From: Flavobacterium azooxidireducens
Lineage (GTDB): Bacteria; Bacteroidota; Bacteroidia; Flavobacteriales; Flavobacteriaceae
Length of the DNA stretch: 64,000 bases
NCBI RefSeq assembly: GCF_023195775.1
Contig: NZ_CP096205.1
Span: 2,544,001 to 2,608,000, forward strand
Direction: 5' to 3'
The notes below the pieces were generated by a model. That model was not told where the DNA came from. It saw nothing but the letters and a program-made list of their open reading frames with translations, and searched no databases. The position numbers were made by a program, and so were the translations under genes. Shown in pieces: positions 35,016 to 43,688 of this stretch (its first letter is position 1; the number at the start of each line of letters is the position of its first letter).

Positions 35016-36980
35016 ATGAAAACAAAAATTATAATAATTCTTGCATTATTACTCAATGTATTTTCAGTAAATGCACAAGAAGTAAAAATTAAAAAAGCAG
35101 ACAAAAACTATGAGCAATTTGCTTATGTAGACGCTATTAAAACCTATGAAAAAGTTGCCGAAAAGGGTCATAAATCTGTTGAATTATTTCAAAAATTAGC
35201 AAACGCTTATTACTTTCAATCAAAATTGGAAGATGCTAATAAATGGTACACCGAACTTTTTGCAATGAATCAAGAGGTCGAACCGGAGTATTATTTTAGA
35301 TACGCTCAAACGCTAAAATCGGTGGGTGATTACAAAAAAGCAGACCAAATGATGGAAAAATTCTATCAGAAAAGCGGAAATGATAATCGTACGAAAATTG
35401 GTAAAACACAAAAAGATTATTTAGCAGAAATTAAGAAAAATTCAGGCAGATACCAAATCAAAAATGCAGGAATCAATTCAGAATTTTCTGATTACGGAAC
35501 TGCTTTTTATAAAGATGAATTAGTATTTGCTTCGGCAAGAGATACGGGAAGCATCAGTAGTAAAAAACACAGCTGGACCAATCAATCCTATACTAATTTG
35601 TATGGTGCAAAAGTAACCGATAACGGAAACTTTGAGTCACCAAAGAAATTCTCTAAAAGTGTAAGTTCTAAATACCACGAGTCAACACCTGTATTCACTC
35701 AAGATGGAAATACCATGTATTTTACCCGAAATAATTTCAATAATGGTAAAAAAGGTAGAGATAGCGAGCGTACTATTTTATTAAAATTATACAAAGCCAC
35801 AAAAGAAGGCGACAAATGGACCAATGTTACCGAATTACCATTCAATAGTAACGAATATAGTGTAGCACATCCGGCTTTAAGCCCAGATGAAAAAACATTA
35901 TACTTTGCTTCAAACATGCCGGGAACAATTGGAGGTGATCAATCTGATATTTTCAAAGTGAACATCAACGCTGATGGCAGTTATGGAACACCGGAGAATT
36001 TAGGTGATAAAATTAATACTGAAGGTAGAGAAACGTTTCCATATGTTACCGATAACAACGAGTTGTATTTTGCTTCAGATGGACATCCAGGATTAGGTGG
36101 ATTAGATGTTTTTGTAACACAATTAAAAGATGATGGATCAGTAGGAAGCATAAAAAACGTAGGAGAACCTGTGAATAGTAATATGGATGATTTTGCCTTT
36201 TTAATTGACACTAAAACTAAAAACGGTTTTGTCTCTTCCAACAGAAAAGAAGATAATTTAGGCTATGATGATATTTATAAATTCACTGAAATTTTGCCTA
36301 TTCCAAAAGATTGCGAGCAGCTTTTAACTGGAATTGTAGTGGATGACGATTCACAAGAACCTATTGCTTATGCAAAAGTGATTTTATATGATGCGACAGA
36401 AAATAAATTGAAAGAACTAACATCTGATGCAGAGGGAAAATATGACTTTGGAACAGTAGAATGCGATATAAAACTTAAAATTAGAGCTGAAAAACCAACT
36501 TATAACACCAATGAAATCTCTGTTAGTATTCCAAAAGAATCTGGAACAACCGATTCTAAAGTAGCTTTAGAGTTAACGGAGAAACCATTACAAATTGGAG
36601 ATCCTTTAAATGAAGCATTAAATATTGACATTATTTACTTCGATTTAGACAAATCAAACATTCGACCAGATGCGGCTGTAGAATTAGCTAAAGTATTAGA
36701 AGTAATGAAAGAATATCCAACTATGAAAATCGATGTTCGTTCGCATACCGATTGTCGTCAAACCGCAAAATACAATGAAGCTTTGTCTGACAGAAGAGCA
36801 AAATCAACAATCGCATGGTTGATTAAAAACGGAATTGCAACTGATAGATTAACTGGAAGAGGTTACGGAGAATCGCAATTAGTAAACGATTGTGGTTGTG
36901 AACCAACAAATGATTCTCCTTGTTCAGAAGAACAACATCAAAAAAATAGAAGAAGTGAGTTTATCATAAAGAGTTTGTAA
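35016..36980 (+). CDS. OmpA-family protein with TPR and WD40-like (PD40) repeats
   Basis: A 654-residue exported protein: signal peptide (ends VNA), TPR-like helices (residues ~20-140), PD40/WD40-like beta-propeller (~150-430; YGTAFYKDELVFAS, HPALSPDEKTLYFASN, GGLDVFV), a carboxypeptidase-regulatory-like domain (~435-520) and a C-terminal OmpA peptidoglycan-binding domain (~540-654; IDIIYFDLDKSNIRPDA, DVRSHTDCRQTAKYNEALSDRRA). This layout is the usual partner of PorP/SprF in flavobacteria. It probably ties the surface assembly to peptidoglycan. Confidence 0.92.
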   Translation: MKTKIIIILALLLNVFSVNAQEVKIKKADKNYEQFAYVDAIKTYEKVAEKGHKSVELFQKLANAYYFQSKLEDANKWYTELFAMNQEVEPEYYFRYAQTLKSVGDYKKADQMMEKFYQKSGNDNRTKIGKTQKDYLAEIKKNSGRYQIKNAGINSEFSDYGTAFYKDELVFASARDTGSISSKKHSWTNQSYTNLYGAKVTDNGNFESPKKFSKSVSSKYHESTPVFTQDGNTMYFTRNNFNNGKKGRDSERTILLKLYKATKEGDKWTNVTELPFNSNEYSVAHPALSPDEKTLYFASNMPGTIGGDQSDIFKVNINADGSYGTPENLGDKINTEGRETFPYVTDNNELYFASDGHPGLGGLDVFVTQLKDDGSVGSIKNVGEPVNSNMDDFAFLIDTKTKNGFVSSNRKEDNLGYDDIYKFTEILPIPKDCEQLLTGIVVDDDSQEPIAYAKVILYDATENKLKELTSDAEGKYDFGTVECDIKLKIRAEKPTYNTNEISVSIPKESGTTDSKVALELTEKPLQIGDPLNEALNIDIIYFDLDKSNIRPDAAVELAKVLEVMKEYPTMKIDVRSHTDCRQTAKYNEALSDRRAKSTIAWLIKNGIATDRLTGRGYGESQLVNDCGCEPTNDSPCSEEQHQKNRRSEFIIKSL

Positions 36981-37223
36981 TTATTTGTTTTAAAGAGTAG
37001 CAAAGTTAGTCATTAACATTGTTGTAGGAGTACGATAGTTTTTGACAGTACCTCTTTTAATATTATTGTCCTATTATAAATGCAAAATAGAAAGCCTGAT
37101 ATTTAGGGCTACAAATGAGTTGCAAATTTAATCAAAATAGCACATAATATCCAAAAATGACATAAATGAAAACGATATAAAATATTGATAAATAAGATGT
37201 TAAATCGTTTTCTTGGTAGTGTT

Positions 37224-37366
37224 TTGTTTTCCTACTTCCCAATACAGAGAGTGCGAAGCCAGAAAGTGCGAAGTCAATTATTTAAAGGATTAAAAGGATA
37301 GAGGTACAAGCGAGGTACAAATTTATTTTTGAGTGCTAATTTCTGTAAACGCTTTTCAAAGCAAAT
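37224..37366 (+). repeat. Copy 2 of the ~130-bp direct repeat flanking the adhesin module
   Basis: Same element as 25490-25618, same orientation, with an extra internal 14-bp repeat (GAGAGTGCGAAG and GAAAGTGCGAAG). The two copies lie 11.7 kb apart and bracket the regulator and four-gene adhesin operon. Confidence 0.7.
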
Positions 37367-37477
37367 ATAAAAATAATTTCATCGGTTATAATCTCTCTAA
37401 TGAATTTATTTTTTACTTAATTTTTTGTGAGATTTTATTTTAAGCGAAAAAAATTTAATAGAAAATTTTTAAGTTTT

Positions 37478-37504
37478 GAGCCGATTAAATCATTTAATCG
37501 GCTC
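37478..37504. terminator. Palindromic hairpin after fic
   Basis: GAGCCGATTAAAT, one base, ATTTAATCGGCTC: a perfect 13-bp inverted repeat 36 bp past the fic stop. No T run follows on the minus strand; on the plus strand ATTCTTTTT follows. Probably a transcription end or bidirectional terminator. Confidence 0.55.
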
Positions 37505-37540
37505 ATTCTTTTTCCAATCAGGGTAATGTATTTTTAACCT

Positions 37541-38623
37541 TTATTTCAGTTTATACGAAGTACTTCTTCCAGCACCAATTTGCTCCAATACATTTTTTTT
37601 AACCAAGTCTTGCAAATCACGTAGAGCAGTATCAGTAGAAGTTTTGGCAATTTTTGCATATTTGGAAACGTTGAGATTTCCGAAAAAATCATCTAAAAGT
37701 AGTTGAAGTATTTTTTGTTGTCGAGCATTAAAAATGGTTTCTTTTTGTGTTTCCCAAAACTGAGCACGAACTATTGTTTTTGCAATAATTTCATCGGTTT
37801 GATCCATCGAACGCATTAAACAATCTAAAAACCAAGTTAGCCACGCAGTCACGTCAAGGTCTCCTTTTTGTGTGCGTTCTAAAATGTTATAGTAATTATT
37901 TCGTTCCGCTTGAATTTGTGCCGACATAGAATAAAATCGTTGTGGCGTTTTATCTGCTCGTGCCAATAGCATATCCGTAATTGCTCTTGTGATACGACCA
38001 TTTCCATCATCAAAAGGATGAATGGTTACAAACCATAAGTGTGCAAGCCCAGCTTTGAGAACAGGGTCAAGGTCTAACTCTTGTTCCATCCATTCTAAAA
38101 AAACGTTCATTTCATCCGGCACTTTACTAGCATTGGGGGCTTCAAAATGTACAATTTCTTTTCCCATTGCCCCTGAAGTAACCTGAACTATATCATCACG
38201 CCAAGCTGCCGTTTTTATTTTATACATTCCACTTCGACCTGTTGGAAACAATGCAGCATGCCAATCAAACAATCGTTCAGCAGTTAATGGAAAATTATAT
38301 TTTTGCGTGGCATCCAACATCATTTCTACAATTCCTTCTACATCTCGTTCCGCAGGTAATGCACCTGCAATTTCAATTCCTAAACGTCTAGCAATAGAAG
38401 AACGTACTTGTTCCGGGTTGAGCAATTCACCTTCTATCTCACTAGATTTTAAAACGTCCAGAGTCAATGCTTTCAACATTGTCTCTTCCTGAATCTGAAA
38501 TCCTAACGTTTGCATTTGACCCAGTATCTTACCTTGGCGATGTCTTACCGCACCAAGAATAGTACTGATGTTTTCTGCATCCCATCTAAAGGATGGCCAA
38601 TTTTTTTGTTCGTGGATGTACAT
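37541..38623 (-). CDS. Fic-domain AMP-transferase-like protein with DUF4172
   Basis: A 360-residue Fic protein; I start at ATG 38623 because MYIHEQKNWPSFRWD is the usual N-terminus of the DUF4172-Fic family. DUF4172 fills residues ~1-75 and contains the inhibitory motif SSEIEG ([S/T]xxxE[G/N]), so activity should be self-restrained. The catalytic Fic loop HPFDDGNGR is intact near residue 200. The C-terminus is a winged helix (NVSKYAKIAKTSTDTALRDL). Fic proteins transfer AMP or related groups to proteins. It is the last gene of the defence island and probably stress- or phage-related by context. Confidence 0.9.
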   Translation of the reverse strand: MYIHEQKNWPSFRWDAENISTILGAVRHRQGKILGQMQTLGFQIQEETMLKALTLDVLKSSEIEGELLNPEQVRSSIARRLGIEIAGALPAERDVEGIVEMMLDATQKYNFPLTAERLFDWHAALFPTGRSGMYKIKTAAWRDDIVQVTSGAMGKEIVHFEAPNASKVPDEMNVFLEWMEQELDLDPVLKAGLAHLWFVTIHPFDDGNGRITRAITDMLLARADKTPQRFYSMSAQIQAERNNYYNILERTQKGDLDVTAWLTWFLDCLMRSMDQTDEIIAKTIVRAQFWETQKETIFNARQQKILQLLLDDFFGNLNVSKYAKIAKTSTDTALRDLQDLVKKNVLEQIGAGRSTSYKLK

Positions 38624-38658
38624 AATCAATGCATTTGTGCGGTAAATATAAGTACTTA

Positions 38659-38719
38659 CCACTGCATTAACTAATTTTTGCGGTGATTATTTGTATTAAT
38701 CACCGCAAAAAAGCAGTGG
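38659..38719. promoter_or_regulatory. Large inverted repeat upstream of fic
   Basis: Nested arms: CCACTGC ... GCAGTGG outside and TTTTTGCGGTGATTA / TAATCACCGCAAAAA inside, with a 7-nt loop. It lies 36-96 bp before the fic start codon, between that gene and a TACGGGAATCCGTA palindrome. Could be an operator, an autoregulatory RNA hairpin or a small non-autonomous element. Confidence 0.5.
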
Positions 38720-38738
38720 AAAATAGTAAAATTACCGC

Positions 38739-38752
38739 TACGGGAATCCGTA
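38739..38752. promoter_or_regulatory. TACGGGAATCCGTA palindrome upstream of fic
   Basis: A 14-bp sequence (TACGG-GAAT-CCGTA) whose exact copy, extended to 16 bp, lies before hsdM at 48771-48786. Distance to the fic start is 116 bp, close to the 125 bp at hsdM. Probably a binding site of a shared regulator. Confidence 0.5.
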
Positions 38753-38995
38753 AAAGCATTTGTTTTTCCCGAAAACACACTAAATATGTGAAAATTTTTG
38801 GATGCGATCAATAACGACAGGCTAGGAAGCAGTTAAAAAATATTCAAAAGAATACTGTGACTGAAGACAGTTTGTGTTCAAACTAAACTATAAAATGACT
38901 GTTTTACATTTTACCTGAAAGTTATAACTAAATAAAATTATTCTAATATTTTTTTTAGAAATAGTATTATTAAATTAAATTTATTTGCGTCTAAT

Positions 38996-41900
38996 CTATC
39001 GCTGGTACTTCCTATAATTCTCTGCCTGTTCAAAAATTTCTTTATACACTTCATCTCTATCAATTGGAGGATAATCATTATCGGCAAGAAGAATAATTAA
39101 ATCAACTTTTAGTTCTGCTTTTATATCTTCACGTTTACTCCAGTCTGTATATTTGGTTTTGTCGTCAACGACCCCTTTGACAAGTTTTGCAAGGTGGATT
39201 AACTTTTCATCAGGATAAAGGAAGTCATATTTTATCGTTAGCATTTTTAGAATGTCATAAAATGCCTTTTCTTCAATGTCAACACCCAATGCAATGATTG
39301 ATTCATTTTCTGTTTTCATTGCAAAATACAAATCCATGATTTCATTGGTAAAATCCTCTAAAACGATACTTTGTAAAACATCGTTTTCATCTCGCTCATT
39401 GTATTTTTGAACAATGAATTCTAATCGTTTTGAAAAATCTATACTGGCGATTTTATTGACTCTTTTCATTTTATCAATAGCTTGTTGCAATAGCTTTTGC
39501 AAAAGTTTAAACTTGGTATGAGGAAGTTTAATTTTATCTAATTTCGCCAAATAATCATCCGAAAACAAATCAATTTCGTTTGCATCGTCTTCGCCTAATT
39601 TAAAAATTTCCTGCACACCATCACTTTCAATGGCTTGCTGAATCATGATTCGTACTTTTTCATTCATTTGAGCCGAATCGGGGGCTGTGCCTTTTGTTAG
39701 TTTGTAGATGATCGAACGAACAGCCAAATAGAAATGAATTTTGTCTTTTTCATTTTCAGATATTAGTTCACTGCCGGAACATAAATCAAATGCAGCTTTT
39801 AAACGCTTGACAATATTCATAAATCGGATTTCTAAATCCTTTGTCAATTGGACATATTCGGCGGCTTTGTTCAATGTTATTAACTGTTCTACTGGAGTAC
39901 CATTAAAGTATTTTGTGTCATCAAAGCGATGAAATATTTTTGCCAATAAATCCAATTGATTTTTAACGGTATTGGCTGATTGTTCCACTTCTTCGATACT
40001 TGTTTCTTGATTGGAATTGTAATGAGCCAATGCAAGATTCATTTGCTTTTTAATACCGATATAATCGACTATTAATCCTTTTTTCTTTTCTTTGAATTTA
40101 CGGTTAACTCTTGAAATGGTTTGAATTAGATTGTGTCGTTGAATAGGTTTATCAATATATATGGTATCTAAGAAAGGTACATCAAAACCGGTAAGCCACA
40201 TATCGACAACTATGGCAATTTTAAAATTGGAGTTTTCAAATTTAAACTGTCTGTCTAATTCTTTTCTGTAATCTTTCGTTCCCAGCAAATCGTAAAGTTC
40301 TTTTTTATCATCTTTCCCTCTGGTCATTACCATTTTAATTTGCTCAATAGGTAATAATTCTCTTTTCTCTTTTTCGCTTAACAATTCAGGATTTTCGGCT
40401 TCTTTAATAACTCCCCAATCCGGACGCAGGGCTAAAATATTTTGATATAATTGATAAGCAATTTCTCGACTGCTGGAAACAAACATCGCTTTTCCTGCAA
40501 CCGTCGCTTTTTCTGCAATTCTTTTTTCATAATGCATCACAAAATCTTCTGCAATGGCAATTAATCGGGAAGGGTCGCCTAGAATCACATTCATCTGTGA
40601 CATCGCTTTTTTACTCTCTTCAATTTGATTTTCATTGCTGCCTTCTTCAGCACATTGCTCATAGTAGTTTTCAATTTCTCGAAGTCTTTCCTGATGAAGC
40701 ATTACTTTTGCAGCACGTCCTTCATAAACTAATGGAACTGTTATCTCATCAGCTACTGATTCTCTCATAGTATAGGAATCTATGATTTCACCAAAAACAT
40801 CAAGTGTAGCATCAATCGGAGTGCCGGTAAATCCAACGTAAGTTGCATTGGGCAGTGAGTCATGTAAATACTTTGCAAAGCCAAAGGTTTTCTTTATCCC
40901 GCTTTCAGAAATTACTACTTTTTGATTAAGATTAGTCTGACTTCGATGAGCTTCGTCAGAAATACAAATCACATTTGTTCTATCGGTTAATAGTTGTGTA
41001 TCTTCTGTGAATTTATGAATCGTGGTTAAGAAAACACCTCCGCTGTTTCTACCTTGCAGAAGTTCTCTTAATTGGCTTCTACTTTCTACACTAATGATTG
41101 TTTCGTCACCTACAAATCCTTTTGCATCAGTAAATTGCCCCGAAAGTTGATCGTCTAAATCGGTTCGGTCTGTAATAAGCACAATGGTTGGACTTGCAAA
41201 GTGTTTGCTTTTCATCAGTAACCGAGTTAAAAACAACATAGTGTAACTTTTTCCGCATCCCGTTGTACCAAAATACGTTCCGCCTTTACCATTACCCAGT
41301 GGTTTTTGATTGCGTTTGATATTGTCATATAACTTTGTGGCAGCGTAATATTGTGGATAGCGACACAATATTTTTTCATTCTTTTTGGAGCTGTCCGGGA
41401 TGTAAATAAAATGCTGAATGATTTCACGGATTCTGTTTCGATTAAACATCCCTTGAATCAGCGTAAACATCGAATCGATTCCATCTACGTCATTTGTCAT
41501 TCCTTCCACTTTTCGCCAAGCATAATAAAACTCATAGGAGGCAAAAAAGGAACCGGATTTTGTATTCACACCATCACTAATAACACAAAAAGCATTGTAT
41601 TTGAATAATTCAGGAATGTCTTTCTGATATCTAGTAGTTAATTGTTTATAAGCGTCGTAAATGGTAACATTTTCCTGAATAGCCGTTTTAAATTCAAATA
41701 CCACCAATGGCAACCCATTAATGTAAAAAATCAAATCGGGAATACGCATTTCGTAGCCTTTGATAGCTAATTGATTGACGATTTTATAGGTATTATTATC
41801 TTTTTCAGAATAGTCAATTAATTGAATGTAAATATCTTTTTGGTTTCGATCTTCACGTTTAAGCAGAAAACCATCGCTCACCATTTTCATAAATGATTTA

Positions 41901-42184
41901 TTACTTTCGTATAAATCAGAAGCGGGGAGACGGTCTAAATCACGAAGGACGGACTGAATTTCATTCTCTGTGATTTTATCTGAAGCATAATTCGAATTTA
42001 AAAAATGGCGAAAATCATCTTCAAGAATTACTTTTTCGGTAGCAATATGACCATAAACCGGTGCCGGTTCCTGAACGCCTTGAAATTCACTTTTACGAAT
42101 CGCTCCACCTACCGAATGATTAATATCTTCGGCTTTAAGCAAGTCTATAAATGCTCGTTCTAGTTGTGATTCGGTGAATTTCAT
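38996..42184 (-). CDS. hsdR: Type I restriction enzyme, R subunit
   Basis: A 1062-residue HsdR. The N-terminal nuclease domain has PDLIFYINGLPLVVFEFKTA (PD-ExK type, ~residues 145-165). The SF2 motor has the Walker A GTTGCGKS (~residue 305), DEAH-type motif ISDEAHRSQ (~413), FTGTPID and later DMWLTGFDVPFLDTIYIDKP and QTISRVNR (motifs V-VI). The C-terminal helical region binds the methylase core. It cleaves unmodified DNA after translocation together with HsdM and HsdS. Its ATG overlaps the stop of the upstream decayed HTH gene by 3 bp, and hsdS lies 3.7 kb upstream across four inserted genes. Confidence 0.95.
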   Translation of the reverse strand: MKFTESQLERAFIDLLKAEDINHSVGGAIRKSEFQGVQEPAPVYGHIATEKVILEDDFRHFLNSNYASDKITENEIQSVLRDLDRLPASDLYESNKSFMKMVSDGFLLKREDRNQKDIYIQLIDYSEKDNNTYKIVNQLAIKGYEMRIPDLIFYINGLPLVVFEFKTAIQENVTIYDAYKQLTTRYQKDIPELFKYNAFCVISDGVNTKSGSFFASYEFYYAWRKVEGMTNDVDGIDSMFTLIQGMFNRNRIREIIQHFIYIPDSSKKNEKILCRYPQYYAATKLYDNIKRNQKPLGNGKGGTYFGTTGCGKSYTMLFLTRLLMKSKHFASPTIVLITDRTDLDDQLSGQFTDAKGFVGDETIISVESRSQLRELLQGRNSGGVFLTTIHKFTEDTQLLTDRTNVICISDEAHRSQTNLNQKVVISESGIKKTFGFAKYLHDSLPNATYVGFTGTPIDATLDVFGEIIDSYTMRESVADEITVPLVYEGRAAKVMLHQERLREIENYYEQCAEEGSNENQIEESKKAMSQMNVILGDPSRLIAIAEDFVMHYEKRIAEKATVAGKAMFVSSSREIAYQLYQNILALRPDWGVIKEAENPELLSEKEKRELLPIEQIKMVMTRGKDDKKELYDLLGTKDYRKELDRQFKFENSNFKIAIVVDMWLTGFDVPFLDTIYIDKPIQRHNLIQTISRVNRKFKEKKKGLIVDYIGIKKQMNLALAHYNSNQETSIEEVEQSANTVKNQLDLLAKIFHRFDDTKYFNGTPVEQLITLNKAAEYVQLTKDLEIRFMNIVKRLKAAFDLCSGSELISENEKDKIHFYLAVRSIIYKLTKGTAPDSAQMNEKVRIMIQQAIESDGVQEIFKLGEDDANEIDLFSDDYLAKLDKIKLPHTKFKLLQKLLQQAIDKMKRVNKIASIDFSKRLEFIVQKYNERDENDVLQSIVLEDFTNEIMDLYFAMKTENESIIALGVDIEEKAFYDILKMLTIKYDFLYPDEKLIHLAKLVKGVVDDKTKYTDWSKREDIKAELKVDLIILLADNDYPPIDRDEVYKEIFEQAENYRKYQR

Positions 42185-42626
42185 AGTTTTATCAATATTT
42201 TCCAGTAGCCATTTTTTGGGCCAACTCGTTTTATTATTTTATTTACAACTAGTGCTTTTAAATGTTTTTGAATAGCTGATTCTGCAATTCCAAGTGCTTC
42301 GGCAATATTCTTTCTTGTGATTTTATTATCTTCAATAACTAATTTCAGAACTTCAATTTGTCTTTCTGTTAATTTAGCTATTGAATCACTTATTTGACCA
42401 CTTATTTGACCACTTATTTGACCACTTATTTGACCACCTTTTTTGAACTTTCTTTACTATGTAAAGTAACAAGTAAACCACCGTCTAAACTTGCAATTTC
42501 AGGTTCAGGTAATCCTGCATTTTTGCAGGCTTCATATATTTTAAGTGTTCCACGACCCCAAGAGTCAATATATCCGGCTTTAAAACAAACATCCGCAATA
42601 AGTGGGTTTTTTAAACCAGTTGTAAT
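42181..42626 (-). pseudogene. Decayed AlbA_2/AAA_4-type HTH protein (C-terminal remnant)
   Basis: The minus strand codes for LKNPLIADVCFKAGYIDSWG... then, after a one-base frame change at an A6 run, GGQISGQISGQISGQIS and a winged helix (LTERQIEVLKLVIEDNKITR; ALGIAESAIQKHLKALV). This is the C-terminal third of the RecG-like/AlbA_2 putative regulator family. The N-terminal two thirds are missing, and a stop precedes the remnant. If the A6 run were A7 the remnant would be open. Its stop overlaps hsdR's ATG (ATGA), so it was or is translated into hsdR. Confidence 0.75.
42389..42437 (-). repeat. 12-bp tandem repeat (four units) in the HTH remnant
   Basis: CACTTATTTGAC on the plus strand repeats four times, coding on the minus strand for the GGQISGQIS linker that is typical of this family. 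Unit number may vary by slippage. Confidence 0.75.
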
Positions 42627-42676
42627 TTATATTATTTTTTTTTGTAATTCAATTATATTTTAGTTTTTAAATCGGT

Positions 42677-43528
42677 TTATTTATCTTTTTCATTAAGCTT
42701 TTCAGGGTTTTTTAATGCTTTCTTTTCTTCTGTTTGCAATCTTCGTTCTATTTTATTTATGTCTTCTTCTGGATGCAAATTTTCAGGAACGATACCTCTT
42801 GAAAGCAAAGTGTTTCTAACAGATTTGTTATTAGTTATATGCTCATTTGAAATTTGATTTTCAGTTTTCATTTTATGCTGTTTTGCATTGAAAATAGTTA
42901 TTTCCGTAGCAAAATCCTTTGCTTTTAGTAAAATGGTTGGCATGTGGTCTGCTAATGGTTTAGTTTCGGATAAACCCCATTTCACTTTCATTTGTTGCGT
43001 TGTCCTATTAAACAAAGCGGTATCGCCTTTACTTCTTATTAATGCAAAATTTTGATTGCCACCTGTTTGTTCAAAAATTACTTGTGATAATTCTTTTTCA
43101 GTTGCTCTAAGTTTGTTACGGGCTTGAACACGTTCATATTCCAATATTTTTTGTTCAATTAATTCTGCTTTTCGCGTTTGAATGGCAAAATAACGTTGGG
43201 CAAAAGCTATGGTTTCTTTTCGTGGATCTCCATTTTGTGCAATCAGATAACAAGCATATCTTGTAAGCATCAAGTCGAGTATTTCTTTTTCAGCACCTTT
43301 GGGCATTTGTATCGTTTTCCCGACATCGGCAAAATGATTATTAATGTCTTCTCCGGATATTTCGCAAGCGGTTTTTGCTTTAGAAATTACGCCTAAAAAA
43401 TTATCCCATTTGGTGTATTCTAATAAGTGTTGCACATCTCGAGCCAACCAAAATTCTACGCCGTCTTCTGTTTGATTGGCATGCGATTCAAAATTTTGAG
43501 TTAAGGTATGGATGATTTCGTGTTTCAT
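42677..43528 (-). CDS. dinD: DNA-damage-inducible protein D
   Basis: A 283-residue DinD protein. The Bro-N-like N-terminal domain is clear (FWLARDVQHLLEYTKWDNFLGVI), followed by the family segments ILDLMLTRYACYLIAQNGDPRKETIAFAQRYFA, GDTALFNRTTQQMKVKWG and the C-terminal NKSVRNTLLSRGIVPENLHPEEDI. E. coli DinD is LexA-controlled and inhibits RecA strand exchange. Its presence inside a type I restriction operon is recurrent and suggests protection of recombination or a damage response after restriction. No LexA-type box is obvious upstream. Confidence 0.93.
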   Translation of the reverse strand: MKHEIIHTLTQNFESHANQTEDGVEFWLARDVQHLLEYTKWDNFLGVISKAKTACEISGEDINNHFADVGKTIQMPKGAEKEILDLMLTRYACYLIAQNGDPRKETIAFAQRYFAIQTRKAELIEQKILEYERVQARNKLRATEKELSQVIFEQTGGNQNFALIRSKGDTALFNRTTQQMKVKWGLSETKPLADHMPTILLKAKDFATEITIFNAKQHKMKTENQISNEHITNNKSVRNTLLSRGIVPENLHPEEDINKIERRLQTEEKKALKNPEKLNEKDK

Positions 43529-43688
43529 TATTCTAATTAATTTCAGTTAGTCATCTTGCCAAGATTGATTTGATTGTATGTTGTAGGATTCAATCCTAAT
43601 TTTTCTCTAAAATATCAAAATAAGCCTATTCAAATCTATCAATTTGCTCACATATTTAAAAATATTTTTTTATTCTATTTTTTAAACT

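Larger units (their letters stand above)
36981..37540. other. 560-bp intergenic region
   Basis: Contains the second copy of the ~130-bp repeat (37224-37366), a 27-nt palindromic hairpin (37478-37504), and otherwise A/T-rich sequence. No ORF stands out. Confidence 0.5.

Noticed and set aside
42394..42663. Plus-strand ORF starting with repeated TTYL
   Set aside because: Antisense shadow of the 12-bp GGQIS repeat and HTH remnant.
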